The translations under genes were made by a program, and so were the position numbers. The notes beneath the pieces were generated by a model that saw only the letters and a list, made by a program, of their open reading frames with translations, did not search any database and was not told where the DNA came from. 64,000 nt of DNA from Methylobacter tundripaludum (GTDB lineage: Bacteria; Pseudomonadota; Gammaproteobacteria; Methylococcales; Methylomonadaceae), in assembly GCF_002934365.1 (NCBI RefSeq), contig NZ_PTIY01000013.1, positions 1 to 64,000 of the forward strand. Reading direction: 5' to 3'. The stretch's first letter is position 1; each line of letters begins with the position of its first letter. This document shows, one piece after another, positions 53,225-62,157 of the stretch.

Positions 53225-56122
53225 TTATTCATCATCCACCACCGGCGGCGGACAGCTGCAAAACACATGCCTGTCGCCGTAAACATTATCGATACGCCCG
53301 ACCGGCGGCCAATATTTATCGTCATGCTGATCGTTATTTGGAAAAAAGGCTTGTTGCTTGGAGTAAGGCAGATTCCATTCTTCCAATAACAAGCGATGGG
53401 TATGCGGCGCATGATGCAGCAGATTGTTTTCCGCATCGGATTCGCCGGTTTCTATGGCCCTGATTTCCTCGCGGATAGCGATCAGTGCCGCGCAGAATCT
53501 GTCGATCTCCGCCTTATCCTCGCTTTCCGTCGGTTCTATCATCAAGGTGTCGGCGACCGGAAACGACACCGTTGGCGCATGAAAACCGTAATCGATCAAT
53601 CGCTTGGCGATGTCCTCCACGGTGACGTTGCAGGTCTTTTTAAACGCATGGCAATCGATAATACATTCATGCGCGACCCAGCCGTTTTTGCCGGTATATA
53701 AAACCGGGTAATACGGCGCCAGCCGTTTGGCGATGTAGTTGGCGTTCAGGATCGCGGTCAAGGTTGCGCGTTTCAAGCCGGCTGCGCCCATCATTGCGAT
53801 ATAGGCCCAGGAAATAGTGTAGATGCTGGCCGAACCCCAAGGCGCGGCAGACACGGCGCCGATAGTGCCGTGCTCACCCTTCGCAGGATTAACGCCCTCG
53901 ACGACCGGATGGTCGGGCAGGAAAGGGGCCAGGTGCGCCCCTACGCCTATCGGACCGACGCCGGGACCGCCGCCGCCATGCGGAATGCAGAAAGTTTTAT
54001 GCAGATTAAGATGGGCGACGTCGGCGCCGATTTTGCCGGGACGGCTCAAACCCACCAACGCATTGAAGTTGGCGCCATCCAGGTAAACCTGTCCGCCGTG
54101 GCGGTGGATCAGGTCGCAGATTTCCCGGAACGCCTGCTCGAACACGCCGTGCGTGGACGGATAGGTAATCATTAACGCGGCCAGGGTGTCGCGATATTCG
54201 GCGGTTTTCGCGCGCAAATCATCCAGACTGACGTTGCCGTTTTCGTCGCAGGCGACGACCACGACCTTAAGCCCCGCCATCGTGGCGCTGGCCGGATTGG
54301 TGCCGTGCGCGGAAGCGGGTATCAGGCAGATGTTGCGCTGCGCCTGGCCCCTGACCTCATGATATTTGCGGATGACTAACAAGCCGGTGTATTCGCCCTG
54401 GGAACCGGCATTGGGTTGCAGCGAAAAAGCATCGAAACCGGTCAGGTCGCACAGCATATCTTCCAGCTCGGCAAACATTTGTTGGTAGCCGTGGGTTTGG
54501 TACTGCGGCGCGAACGGGTGCAATGCGTTAAATTCATAATAGGAAATGGTCTGCATTTCGGTCGCGGCGTTCAGCTTCATCGTGCATGAACCCAGAGGTA
54601 TCATCGAGCGGTCCAGCGCTATATCGCGCTTGGCCAGACGGCGCATATAACGCATCATTTCGGTTTCGGAATGATAACGGTCGAAAACCGGATGTTGCAG
54701 GATTTGATCGTTCCGCAATAAGGCTTCAGGGATGCACTCGCCCAATGCGGCATCCAACACATTGATGTCCGGGAGATCGGCCGTGGCCGATGCAAACACC
54801 TGCCAGACATCCCTTAAGTTTTCCCGCGTAGTGGTTTCGTCCAGCGATATGCCGATATGATCCGCGTCGATAACACGCAGGTTGATATTGGCTTCCGTGG
54901 CTTGGGCGGCGATGCGTTTCGCCCGGTTCGGGGCGCTGATAACCAGGGTATCGAAATAACATTCGCTCAGCACCTGATGGCCCAGTTGGGTGATGCCCGC
55001 CGCCAGGATCTGCGTATAGCGATGCACCCGGCCGGCAATCAGGCGCAAGCCTTTTGCACCGTGATAAATCGCGTAAAATCCGGCTATTACGGCAAGCAGC
55101 ACCTGGGAGGTGCAGATATTGCTGGTGGCCTTGTCCCGGCGGATATGTTGCTCGCGGGTTTGCAGCGCCATGCGCAACGCAATCTGTCCGTGACTGTCTT
55201 TGGACACGCCGATAATGCGTCCGGGAACCGAGCGCTTGTACTCGTCCTTGGTCGCAAAATACGCGGCATGCGGCCCGCCATACCCCATCGGCACGCCAAA
55301 GCGCTGGGAATTGCCGACGACGATATCGACGCCGAATTCGGCGGGCGGTTTAAGCAGCACCAGCGCCAGCAAATCCGCCGCGACCGTAACCAGCGCCGAC
55401 TTGGCCTGGGCTATCGCGGTGACTTCCGTTAAATCTCTTATTTCGCCGGTGCAGCCGGGATATTGCAGCAGCAGCGCAAAAAAATCATGTTGCTCCAGCT
55501 CCCGGTAAGGATCGGCGACGATAACTTCATACCCGAGGGAACGGGCGCGGGTCTTGATCACCGCGATGGTCTGCGGGTGGCAGTCCCGGTCCACGAAGAT
55601 ACTGTTGGCCCGGCTCTTGGACAAGCGCCGCGACATGGACATGGCTTCCGCCGCCGCCGTGGCTTCATCGAGCAGCGAGGCGTTGGCAAGCGCCATGCCG
55701 GTCAAGTCGATAATGACTTGTTGAAAGTTAAGCAATGCTTCCAGCCGCCCCTGGCTGACTTCGGACTGATAAGGCGTATACGCCGTATACCAGGCGGGAT
55801 TTTCCAGCACATTGCGCTTAATCACCGCCGGCATGACGGTGTCGTAATAGCCCATGCCTATCATCGAAGTGAACACATTATTGCGTTCGCGCATTTTGCG
55901 CAGATGCTTGATCACCGCGCGCTCGCTGACCGTTTCGGTCAACTTTAACGGCTCATGGTTCAGAATATCGGCCGGAATGGCCTGATCGATAATGTCTTCC
56001 AGATCATTTAAGCCCAGCTCCGCCAGCATCTCTTGGATTTGCTGCGAATTGGGACCGATGTGGCGGTTGATGAAATTACCGCGCATTTCCAATTGGGCCA
56101 GGCTGGGACGAAATGGGGTCAT
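53225..56122 (-). CDS. gcvP: Glycine dehydrogenase (decarboxylating), P protein
   Basis: A 965-residue P protein with both halves fused. It decarboxylates glycine and passes the aminomethyl group to lipoylated H protein. The N-terminal [17 protein letters not shown] is typical. The PLP lysine lies in [24 protein letters not shown]. The glycine-rich [17 protein letters not shown] and other family sequences are present. It is downstream of gcvT on the same strand with a gap of about 200 bp that holds a CACGAA repeat. Confidence 0.97.
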   Translation of the reverse strand: MTPFRPSLAQLEMRGNFINRHIGPNSQQIQEMLAELGLNDLEDIIDQAIPADILNHEPLKLTETVSERAVIKHLRKMRERNNVFTSMIGMGYYDTVMPAVIKRNVLENPAWYTAYTPYQSEVSQGRLEALLNFQQVIIDLTGMALANASLLDEATAAAEAMSMSRRLSKSRANSIFVDRDCHPQTIAVIKTRARSLGYEVIVADPYRELEQHDFFALLLQYPGCTGEIRDLTEVTAIAQAKSALVTVAADLLALVLLKPPAEFGVDIVVGNSQRFGVPMGYGGPHAAYFATKDEYKRSVPGRIIGVSKDSHGQIALRMALQTREQHIRRDKATSNICTSQVLLAVIAGFYAIYHGAKGLRLIAGRVHRYTQILAAGITQLGHQVLSECYFDTLVISAPNRAKRIAAQATEANINLRVIDADHIGISLDETTTRENLRDVWQVFASATADLPDINVLDAALGECIPEALLRNDQILQHPVFDRYHSETEMMRYMRRLAKRDIALDRSMIPLGSCTMKLNAATEMQTISYYEFNALHPFAPQYQTHGYQQMFAELEDMLCDLTGFDAFSLQPNAGSQGEYTGLLVIRKYHEVRGQAQRNICLIPASAHGTNPASATMAGLKVVVVACDENGNVSLDDLRAKTAEYRDTLAALMITYPSTHGVFEQAFREICDLIHRHGGQVYLDGANFNALVGLSRPGKIGADVAHLNLHKTFCIPHGGGGPGVGPIGVGAHLAPFLPDHPVVEGVNPAKGEHGTIGAVSAAPWGSASIYTISWAYIAMMGAAGLKRATLTAILNANYIAKRLAPYYPVLYTGKNGWVAHECIIDCHAFKKTCNVTVEDIAKRLIDYGFHAPTVSFPVADTLMIEPTESEDKAEIDRFCAALIAIREEIRAIETGESDAENNLLHHAPHTHRLLLEEWNLPYSKQQAFFPNNDQHDDKYWPPVGRIDNVYGDRHVFCSCPPPVVDDE

Positions 56123-56160
56123 GATTTTTACCTACTCAGCAGTTTGGGAAACAGCATTGT

Positions 56161-56186
56161 CCACGAAAGACACGAAAAGCACGAAA
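56161..56186. repeat. CACGAA-type intergenic repeat copy
   Basis: CCACGAAAGACACGAAAAGC then ACGAAA lies between gcvT and gcvP. It matches the arms of the inverted repeat at 53077-53202. Its role is unknown. Confidence 0.6.
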
Positions 56187-56319
56187 AAAATCTGTTAGCG
56201 GGTGAGCATGTGCAACCCGGCATGAATGACGGCTTCTCACACCGCTTCAAGCCCCAATATAAAGCCTTTCCCCGGCCGCCATGTCGGTCGCCGCCATCCA
56301 GGTTCCATTGCGGAACCGG

Positions 56320-57423
56320 CTATGCTGGAGCATCCCCATTCTTTCTGTAATAGCGATGAGGGACAAAAGGCAGCGGGGTCACGGCAACTTCAATCCGATG
56401 ATCACGCACTTGAGCATATAACGGATTGCCCAAGTCAACGGTATACGGATCAAGCAGCGCCATAGCAACCGGATAGCCCAAGCTGGGAGAAAAACTGCCG
56501 CTGGTCACATAACCTACACCGATACCTTCGCTGTTACAAATGATACTGCCTTCCCGCACCGGTATTTTGCTATCGACCAGCAAACCCACGCGGATTTTTT
56601 CCGCGCCGTATTGCAATTGAGCCAGAATCTTGTCGGCCCCGGGAAATTGGTCATGGTTTTTTTTAAGCAGCCAATGGAGACCCGCCTCTACCGGCGTAAT
56701 CGATTCATCGATTTCGTGACCGTAAAGGCATAGCCCGGCTTCCAGGCGCAAGGTGTTTCTGGCGGCCAAGCCTATAGGCTCAACCTCGTCTTCGTCCAGC
56801 AGCAGGCGGGCAACTTGTTCGGCATAATGATTGCCTACCAGAATCTCAAAACCGTCCTCGCCGGTATAGCCGTTACGGCTGACGTTGCATTTTATGCCGT
56901 CGATGTAGGCGCCGCAGGCCTGCATAAAGGAAAGCTCAGCGACTTGTGCGGAAAATTTTTTCATGACTGCTGCGGCGGCAGGTCCTTGCAAGGCAAATAA
57001 AGACTGCCCTGTCAATTCGTTAAAACAACACCGGCCGGATAAATGGCTGTAAAAATACTTAAAGACTTTGTCTTTACTAGCGGCATTTACAATAATCATC
57101 AAGCCCGAATCGATACGGGTAATGACGATATCATCGATAATCCCGCCATCGCTGTTGGTTAATACCGTATATTTCTGCTCTCCGGCTTTAAGCCCGGCAA
57201 TGTCGCTGACTATCAGTTGGCCAATTTCATGAACCGCCTCGTCGCCCAGAATCAGGCACTGCCCCATATGGGAAATATCGAAAAAACCGGCATGGCTGCG
57301 ACAGTGCAGGTGTTCGTGCAGCGTGCCTTTACCGTATTGCATAGGCATAAGGTAACCGGCAAACGGCGCCATTTTGGCGCCCAACTCAAGATGAAGATTG
57401 TAAAGCGACGTCTTTTTCAGCAT
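56320..57423 (-). CDS. gcvT: Glycine cleavage system aminomethyltransferase, T protein
   Basis: A 367-residue GcvT. It releases ammonia and transfers the methylene group from H protein to tetrahydrofolate. The start MLKKTSLYNLHLELGAKMAPFAG is canonical for the family; an earlier TTG is disregarded. Features include GFFDISHMGQ, LTNSDGGIIDDIVI, GYTGEDGFEI and RNTLRLEAGLCLYGHE. The H-protein gene (gcvH), usual in this operon, is not between gcvT and gcvP and does not occur in the window. Confidence 0.95.
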   Translation of the reverse strand: MLKKTSLYNLHLELGAKMAPFAGYLMPMQYGKGTLHEHLHCRSHAGFFDISHMGQCLILGDEAVHEIGQLIVSDIAGLKAGEQKYTVLTNSDGGIIDDIVITRIDSGLMIIVNAASKDKVFKYFYSHLSGRCCFNELTGQSLFALQGPAAAAVMKKFSAQVAELSFMQACGAYIDGIKCNVSRNGYTGEDGFEILVGNHYAEQVARLLLDEDEVEPIGLAARNTLRLEAGLCLYGHEIDESITPVEAGLHWLLKKNHDQFPGADKILAQLQYGAEKIRVGLLVDSKIPVREGSIICNSEGIGVGYVTSGSFSPSLGYPVAMALLDPYTVDLGNPLYAQVRDHRIEVAVTPLPFVPHRYYRKNGDAPA

Positions 57424-57512
57424 GTAGTTTTTATCTTGGCGTGTCAGCAATATGCTCTAGTGTAGCCATTTGTTTGATGATTTGCCACGAGCAACGCAAC
57501 GAACGCGAAGAA

Positions 57513-57560
57513 AAAACCTGACGGCTGCAATGAACTCCAGCACAAGCTCCCGCGCCGTCA
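57513..57560 (-). promoter_or_regulatory. Hairpin in the gcvT leader (attenuator or terminator candidate)
   Basis: On the minus strand TGACGGC (57554-57560 complement) pairs with GCCGTCA (57519-57525 complement) and is followed by GGTTTTTTC. It lies about 95 bp upstream of the gcvT start. It could be an attenuator for gcvT. The glycine riboswitch consensus was not recognised here. Confidence 0.35.
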
Positions 57561-57595
57561 TTTGTTTTAGTTTTTTAGATTAAAGCCATAGCTTG

Positions 57596-57601
57596 TATAA
57601 T
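57596..57601 (+). promoter_or_regulatory. Candidate -10 element for ychF
   Basis: TATAAT at 57596-57601 within CTTGTATAATCC, about 67 bp upstream of the ychF start. The -35 region is AT-rich and poorly matched (TTTTAG near 57573). Confidence 0.4.
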
Positions 57602-57667
57602 CCCCGCTTTGTTTCGGCTTGATCATCTTGCCGCACTCACTTCTTATCTAATACCTCAGAGAACCCT

Positions 57668-58759
57668 ATGGCGCTGTATTGTGGAATCGTCGGTTTACCC
57701 AATGTCGGGAAATCGACCTTATTTAATGCATTAACCCGTGCGAAAATCGCGGCCGAAAACTACCCTTTCTGTACAATCGACCCCAATGTAGGCGTAGTTC
57801 CGGTACCCGACACCCGGATGGATAAGCTTGCGGAAATTGTAAAACCCGAGCGAGTGCTGCCGACAACGATTGAGTTTGTCGACATCGCCGGTCTGGTTGC
57901 GGGCGCGTCAAAAGGCGAAGGCTTGGGCAACCAGTTTTTAGCCAATATTCGTGAAACAGATGCGATAGCCCATGTTGTGCGCTGCTTTCAGGATGACAAC
58001 GTGATCCATGTCGCCGGAAAAATCGATCCCCTCTCCGACATTGAGGTCATTAATACCGAATTGGCGCTGGCCGATATGGCTTCCGTTGAAAAAGCCCTGT
58101 TACGCGCCAGCAAGGCCGCCAGAACCGGCAACAAAGACGAACAGGCCAAAAAAGACGTACTGGAAAAGGTCTTCAAGCAACTGGATGCCGGAGAACCCGC
58201 GCGAACATTGCCGTTAACCGAAGACGAAAAAGCCCTGTTTAAAGACCTGTGTCTGATGACGCTCAAACCCGCCATGTACATCGCCAATGTTCAGGATGAC
58301 GGCTTTGAAAACAACCCGTTATTGGATAAAGTGCAGGCCTTGGCCGACAAGGAAGGCGCGATGGTAGTGCCTATCTGCGCCGCGATAGAAGCCGAAATAG
58401 CCCAACTGGATGAAGACGAAAAGAAAGAATTTCTTGATGATTTGGGGCTGGAAGAGCCCGGTTTGAACCGTGTCGTAAGAGCCGGATACAAACTGCTGAA
58501 TCTCGCCACCTATTTCACTGCGGGCGTAAAAGAAGTCAGGGCATGGACCATTCCGGTCGGCGCAACCGCCCCCCAGGCGGCCGGCGTGATTCACAGCGAT
58601 TTTGAAAAAGGCTTTATCCGCGCCGAAGTCATCGCCTATCAGGATTTCATCGACTATAAAGGCGAGCAAGGCGCCAAAGACGCCGGAAAATGGCGGCTTG
58701 AAGGCAAAGATTATATCGTTAAAGACGGCGACGTCGTGCATTTCCGATTCAACGTTTGA
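57668..58759 (+). CDS. ychF: Redox-regulated ATPase YchF (OLA1 family)
   Basis: A 363-residue Obg-like ATPase. The P-loop is [15 protein letters not shown], followed by [18 protein letters not shown] and [26 protein letters not shown]. The NKxD-type motif is replaced by IANVQ, as in ATP-preferring YchF. A coiled-coil arm and a C-terminal TGS-like domain end in [18 protein letters not shown]. It is linked to translation and oxidative-stress control. Length is normal. tRNA-Met follows 53 bp downstream. Confidence 0.97.
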   Translation: MALYCGIVGLPNVGKSTLFNALTRAKIAAENYPFCTIDPNVGVVPVPDTRMDKLAEIVKPERVLPTTIEFVDIAGLVAGASKGEGLGNQFLANIRETDAIAHVVRCFQDDNVIHVAGKIDPLSDIEVINTELALADMASVEKALLRASKAARTGNKDEQAKKDVLEKVFKQLDAGEPARTLPLTEDEKALFKDLCLMTLKPAMYIANVQDDGFENNPLLDKVQALADKEGAMVVPICAAIEAEIAQLDEDEKKEFLDDLGLEEPGLNRVVRAGYKLLNLATYFTAGVKEVRAWTIPVGATAPQAAGVIHSDFEKGFIRAEVIAYQDFIDYKGEQGAKDAGKWRLEGKDYIVKDGDVVHFRFNV

Positions 58760-58812
58760 CAAAGGAAGAGCGGGTATTTATAATTCCCGCTCTTCAAAAG
58801 GCCTGTCCGAAT

Positions 58813-58889
58813 GGCGATATAGCTCAGCTGGTTAGAGCACGGGATTCATAACCCCGGGGTCGGTGGTTCAATTCCACCTATCGCCACCA
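58813..58889 (+). tRNA. tRNA-Met (CAT), elongator-type
   Basis: A 77-nt tRNA with acceptor stem GGCGATA/TATCGCC, D arm GCTCAGCTGGTTAGAGC, anticodon stem-loop GGGATTCATAACCCC (anticodon CAT), T arm GGTGGTTCAATTCCACC and an encoded CCA. The acceptor begins with a G-C pair, unlike the initiator. tRNA-Ile(CAU) cannot be fully excluded by eye. Everything to its right looks like accessory DNA, and tRNA 3' ends are common integration sites. Confidence 0.95.
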
Positions 58890-58898
58890 TATAAATCA

Positions 58899-58929
58899 AG
58901 TCCTTACGTTTAGACGAAGGGCTTTTTTT
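58899..58929 (+). terminator. Terminator downstream of tRNA-Met
   Basis: AGTCCTT (58899-58905) pairs with AAGGGCT (58917-58923) allowing one G-T, followed by a seven-T run. It is properly placed to end the tRNA transcript. Confidence 0.8.
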
Positions 58930-59016
58930 ATGTCTAAAATTATTCACGTTGCACTCACGTTGCAGTTGAAAATAAAAACCCATAATAACCCGCAACACTT
59001 GCCGATATTTCAGGCA

Positions 59017-59040
59017 CAAAAAAGCCGGTATTCCCCGGCT
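59017..59040 (-). terminator. Terminator after the NYN gene
   Basis: Read on the minus strand: AGCCGG, loop, CCGGCT, then a T-run (TTTTTTGTG). It lies about 55 bp after the NYN-gene stop. Similar GCCGG hairpins with the CACAAAAAAGCCGG flank occur at 61165-61190 and, degenerate, at 60213-60246. Confidence 0.75.
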
Positions 59041-59095
59041 TATATCAAGAAGTGATAACGCTTCACCAAAGTGATTTTCTGTTGATTGGTTAGCC

Positions 59096-59770
59096 TTACC
59101 AATAATCTGGTTTAATCGCGGGCTTTTTCTTAGTAGCGACTTTAACCGCCAACTGAAACCTTTCCAACTCATTATTGAGGATATATGAACGAGTCCAATT
59201 AGCCAGATTGGATAAATTCGAGTTCGGTGGCCGCTCGGTTTTATTTGACTCCCTTCGAGGCAAAATTAAACCAATTGGGTAATCAGGAAAATCTTGCTTT
59301 AAAAAATCCAATGCCGGTACAAGGTCGGAATCACTGGAAACCAAAACGGCATGGTCACAATTCTTAAAAACAGCATCACGATAGAGCTGTAGAGCAATAT
59401 TTACATCGGTTTGTTTTTCTTCAAGCCGCCAGACCTCAACCCGGTCTTGCTTATCGATAGGTTTTTTATAACGTGGAGGACAGCCTTTTTCCAGAAGATA
59501 ATACCCGTTAATAATTTCTATGATTTCTGGGTGACTATTTAGCAGCGCCCTATGATAACTATCCTGAGACTGCAAAGCCTTATCGCCCTTTGTCGCAACT
59601 CGGGTTATTACCGGGGCAGTAAAAAACTTTACGGCAACAATGTCCATTTGTGGGTTTTGGACATGGCAAATATGCTTAACCAAGCTGACAATATCTAACC
59701 ACTTGTAAGCCGTATTTTTTAGGACACCAAAATAAAAATTGTACCCGTCAATATAAACAATTGTGCGCAT
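59096..59770 (-). CDS. NYN-domain (PIN-like) predicted ribonuclease
   Basis: A 224-residue NYN-domain protein of the LabA/DUF88 type. The acidic residues of the PIN-like active site lie in YIDGYNFYFG (residues 6-15), EEKQTDVNIALQLYRDA (centre) and HAVLVSSDSDLVPALDFL. These suggest a metal-dependent nuclease acting on RNA. The ATG follows TAAGGA, a strong ribosome site. It is in the accessory region after tRNA-Met and about 190 bp downstream of a 57-residue protein gene on the same strand. Roles of such proteins include phage defence and toxin-like activity; neither is proven here. Confidence 0.87.
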   Translation of the reverse strand: MRTIVYIDGYNFYFGVLKNTAYKWLDIVSLVKHICHVQNPQMDIVAVKFFTAPVITRVATKGDKALQSQDSYHRALLNSHPEIIEIINGYYLLEKGCPPRYKKPIDKQDRVEVWRLEEKQTDVNIALQLYRDAVFKNCDHAVLVSSDSDLVPALDFLKQDFPDYPIGLILPRRESNKTERPPNSNLSNLANWTRSYILNNELERFQLAVKVATKKKPAIKPDYW

Positions 59771-59786
59771 TCCTTACCCCAGAAAT

Positions 59787-59813
59787 GAAAAAACCGCCAG
59801 AAGGCGGTCTTTT
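59787..59813. terminator. Terminator between the small protein gene and the NYN gene
   Basis: ACCGCC (59793-59798) pairs with GGCGGT (59803-59808), loop AGAA, flanked by an A-run on the left and CTTTT on the right. On the minus strand it would stop transcription from the 57-residue gene, leaving only 17 bp before the NYN start, so it may act as an attenuator rather than a hard stop. Confidence 0.7.
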
Positions 59814-59963
59814 CGTCTTACAGTGAAGCCAACTTAATGACAGCCCCATAAGATGAGTTGTGAATACATTATAGTAGCTAAATTTTACTAAGCAAATAAA
59901 TTTACCCCACGGGACAGACAGCAAAGCACTACCATCTGAACTTGAAAATATCAAAGAGGCCTA

Positions 59964-60137
59964 TCAATTCAGTTTAAACACTTCGCCCTTCTTGATTCTC
60001 TCGCTGATTTCACGACCACGCGCCAACGCCGCAAATGCCAAGGGGTTGGCTTTATCTTCGTTCATGTGCTGGACGAATCGCGCTGCATCTTTGCCGCTTA
60101 ACTCGACTCGACCAAATGTGCTGCTTTTGATTGCCAT
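59964..60137 (-). CDS. Small protein of unknown function (possible antitoxin or NYN partner)
   Basis: A 57-residue protein beginning MAIKSSTFGRVELSGKDAAR and ending GREISERIKKGEVFKLN; a start nine bases upstream is equally possible. It is mixed-charge, with no membrane segment, and the pattern of two helices resembles small antitoxins or DNA-binding ribbon-helix proteins only loosely. It sits upstream of the NYN gene on the same strand, with a terminator-like hairpin between them. The family is not recognised. A toxin-antitoxin link is inference. Confidence 0.55.
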   Translation of the reverse strand: MAIKSSTFGRVELSGKDAARFVQHMNEDKANPLAFAALARGREISERIKKGEVFKLN

Positions 60138-60212
60138 AGGATTCATGCCCCTGATTAATGAATTATTAAAAAAATTATATTATAAACAACTACAAATAAG
60201 TACAACCAACCA

Positions 60213-60246
60213 TAAAAAAGCCGGTGTTACCCGACCTTACTCGGCC
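60213..60246 (-). terminator. Degenerate GCCGG hairpin after the SAP-like protein gene
   Basis: AAAAAAGCCGGTGTTACCCG followed by CTCGGCC gives an imperfect stem whose minus-strand reading ends in a T-run. It lies just past the stop codon of the gene at 60262. Confidence 0.5.
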
Positions 60247-60261
60247 AGCAATCATGAACGT

Positions 60262-61086
60262 TTAATCCTTAAAATTTATAATTGGGTATCCAACACAAGT
60301 ACAAAAAATTAATGTACCTGGTTGGACATACTGGCCATTAATCTCAAGCCCCCGTGATATATCATATATTTCCCCATCCGCTTCCTTGTGGCCTGGATAA
60401 GACCCACGACCTTGACCACAAGAACTGCCAGCGTAACCCCACTTAGCCTTTGTGATTCCTGCCTTGATACTTCGCCTCTGATTGCGCAATTTCAATGCCC
60501 TAAACAAAAGCGTTCTCATAAGAATGGAATATATCGCTTTACGTCTCTGAACAACGTAATCTATTGAGCGCCTTATCAATACAAGAGAATTGGATATGGA
60601 TTCAAATATTAATGGTTGTTTAAACGCCAAAGAAACTAAATCTTTCTTCTTTGTTTTGGGTTCAAACGACACGCCAATGCTCAGTAATCTTTCTTTTATT
60701 TCTGCAACCTTTAGCCTATCAAGAGCGGACATTATTTCATGTTCTTCAATTGGCCGACACGGGTCAAATTGACAATCAAAATCGAAATCAACAAAAACAT
60801 TTTTCAAGCCATCAAATTCCGGCCAAAACCATTCGCGATTCTTAAAATACTGCTCAAAAATTACATGATGGTAGTGCCCTTGGTTTGATGGGCTGCCCCC
60901 TTTTTCGATAAAGGCATATATAGCCATAATTTCTTTTTTAGAAAAAGCTGTAATAGTAGCCATTTCTTTTTGAAGAACTTCTCTATAACAAACCAAATCC
61001 TCTGCATCTAGCTTAATTTGTTGGCTTTTTAGATGAAGATATAACATCGTTGTTTTTTGACTCAATCCTTCTTTTGAAAAAATCAA
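60262..61086 (-). CDS. Unknown accessory protein with SAP-like motif; probable N-terminal frameshift
   Basis: An open frame of about 274 residues with a poor TTG start; the first internal ATG is at 61047. An ATG at 61096 with an excellent AGGTGA ahead opens MGFFDFFKRR in another frame and stops after 27 codons. Removing one T from the homopolymer (61077-61082 or 61085-61090) joins the two as MGFFDFSKEGLSQK. The true gene therefore probably starts at 61096, with a frameshift or phase-variable tract. A segment near residue 125 (LDRLKVAEIKERLLSIGVSF then KTKKKDLVSLA) resembles a SAP helix-turn-helix motif. The C terminus has several Cys and a short CTCVGYP. Function is unknown. Confidence 0.6.
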   Translation of the reverse strand: MIFSKEGLSQKTTMLYLHLKSQQIKLDAEDLVCYREVLQKEMATITAFSKKEIMAIYAFIEKGGSPSNQGHYHHVIFEQYFKNREWFWPEFDGLKNVFVDFDFDCQFDPCRPIEEHEIMSALDRLKVAEIKERLLSIGVSFEPKTKKKDLVSLAFKQPLIFESISNSLVLIRRSIDYVVQRRKAIYSILMRTLLFRALKLRNQRRSIKAGITKAKWGYAGSSCGQGRGSYPGHKEADGEIYDISRGLEINGQYVQPGTLIFCTCVGYPIINFKD

Positions 61087-61164
61087 AAAATCCCATAGAA
61101 ATCACCTGTATTTTGATTAGGGCAATAATGAAAATTGGCCATTAAGAATTGGTATGACATTAGC

Positions 61165-61190
61165 ACAAAAAAGCCGGAATTACCCGGCCT
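61165..61190 (-). terminator. GCCGG terminator without a recognisable upstream gene
   Basis: Minus-strand AGGCCGG, loop, CCGGCTT and a T-run. It is a close copy of the hairpin after the NYN gene. No gene ends just before it, so it may be the leftover of a deleted gene or protect the region from read-through. Confidence 0.7.
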
Positions 61191-61634
61191 TGACTTCTTC
61201 ATTCATGGGTTGGATTTCACAATCTTGATTTATGCGCACCAAGAACCCCAATAACATGACTCAAACCCTTGATGCACCTGTATTTAGGTGCGTACTAACT
61301 GTAAAAATTCAATATGGTAATAGGTGCGCGGTAATCTGCGCGGAAACAATGCAATAAATTACGCCTCAACCTATACAGCTTCTGCGGCTAGCTGCGCGGA
61401 AACTGCCTCATAAAAATTTATTGCATGGGGTTGGTTTTGATAATCCACTTTTAGCGTTGCGTTATTTGTTGCGTTTGACTGTTTCTTTTGCCGCTCCATG
61501 CCGCACCGTACCTATGATTAGCTGTTGCGTTTGGAGTTTCTTTTAGATGACTCATTTAGTGTCCCAAATTCATCTTCAACCCGCGCCATGTCTGTTATAA
61601 GCCGTCCCATATAGATTGCGTTACCGTTATCGCG
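61191..61634. other. Gene-less accessory stretch with short repeats
   Basis: No convincing gene on either strand. CTGCGCGGAAAC occurs twice (near 61337 and 61403), TAGGTGCG occurs twice (near 61287 and 61321), and GTTGCGTT occurs three times between about 61456 and 61531. It may be a decayed gene, a control region or part of an origin. Confidence 0.45.
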
Positions 61635-61769
61635 GTCACGCCATGCTCACCAAGTGCCACCCAGCCTTACTGACGCAAGCCTCCCTTGCTCACAAAGCCG
61701 GTCACGTTACGCTCACGATACCAGCACAAGCAATGTCACACAATGTCACGATGAGTCACAAAAGGTCAC
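61635..61769 (+). repeat. Helically phased GTCAC direct repeats
   Basis: GTCAC occurs at 61735, 61745, 61755 and 61765, exactly 10 bp apart. Upstream copies or one-mismatch variants lie at 61635, 61646 (CTCAC), 61656 (GCCAC), 61666 (CTTAC), 61689 (CTCAC), 61701 (GTCAC) and 61712 (CTCAC), mostly 10-12 bp apart. This phasing puts the motif on one face of the helix, as in multi-site regulators or iteron-like replication origins. Confidence 0.7.
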
Positions 61770-61785
61770 GATTGAGACTGTATTA

Positions 61786-61998
61786 ATGGGGCTTGGTTAT
61801 GTCGCCAACTCGGTTAGTTTGGGTGTGCAAATTTACACAGGCTCCATGCTGCCGTTATTCACCTCGCCAATTTGCAGAAACAATGTTTTAGTCAGTGCGT
61901 TAATCCCAGTCATGAAAGCATGGTCTTTAGTTTTCTATCGTTCCGGCTTTGCGATTGCTGCTGTAGCCCTGATTATTTATCTATGTGTATGGTTATAG
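61786..61998 (+). CDS. Possible small membrane protein
   Basis: About 70 residues from ATG 61786, with one or two hydrophobic segments (MGLGYVANSVSLGVQIYTGS and SGFAIAAVALIIYLCVWL). There is no clear ribosome site and the composition is unremarkable. It is directly after the phased GTCAC repeats, so it might be regulated by them. It could also be a chance frame. Confidence 0.35.
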   Translation: MGLGYVANSVSLGVQIYTGSMLPLFTSPICRNNVLVSALIPVMKAWSLVFYRSGFAIAAVALIIYLCVWL

Positions 61999-62004
61999 TA
62001 GGAG

Positions 62005-62145
62005 TGTCTCAAAATGAAGCACACAAGGGTTTTGTAAGTCATTGATTTTTGCCTGTTGCGTATCTCTTTTTAAGACACAAATCCTATTTGATAAAATTTG
62101 TGTGTCAAAATGAAGCACACAAAATCAATTTGCGTATCTCTTTTT
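62005..62145 (+). repeat. Paired direct repeats between the small ORF and the winged-helix gene
   Basis: Two copies of TCAAAATGAAGCACACAA (62009-62026 and 62105-62122) alternate with two copies of TTGCGTATCTCTTTTT (62056-62071 and 62130-62145). The outer GTGTG/CACAC and GTATC/GATAC ends can form small hairpins. The arrangement suggests a regulator-binding or origin region near the 3' end of the winged-helix gene. Confidence 0.65.
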
Positions 62146-62157
62146 GATACGGTTGAG

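Noticed and set aside
57424-57667. Glycine riboswitch upstream of gcvT
   Set aside because: The known conserved core was not found; only a simple hairpin is present.
58846-59172. A minus-strand frame starting beyond the NYN gene end and ending inside tRNA-Met
   Set aside because: It crosses a tRNA gene and two terminators and ends in GGIEPPTPGL, a well-known spurious translation of tRNA-adjacent sequence.
61654-61785. N-terminal extension of the small membrane protein across the GTCAC repeats
   Set aside because: The translated segment is compositionally odd and is better explained by the phased DNA repeats.
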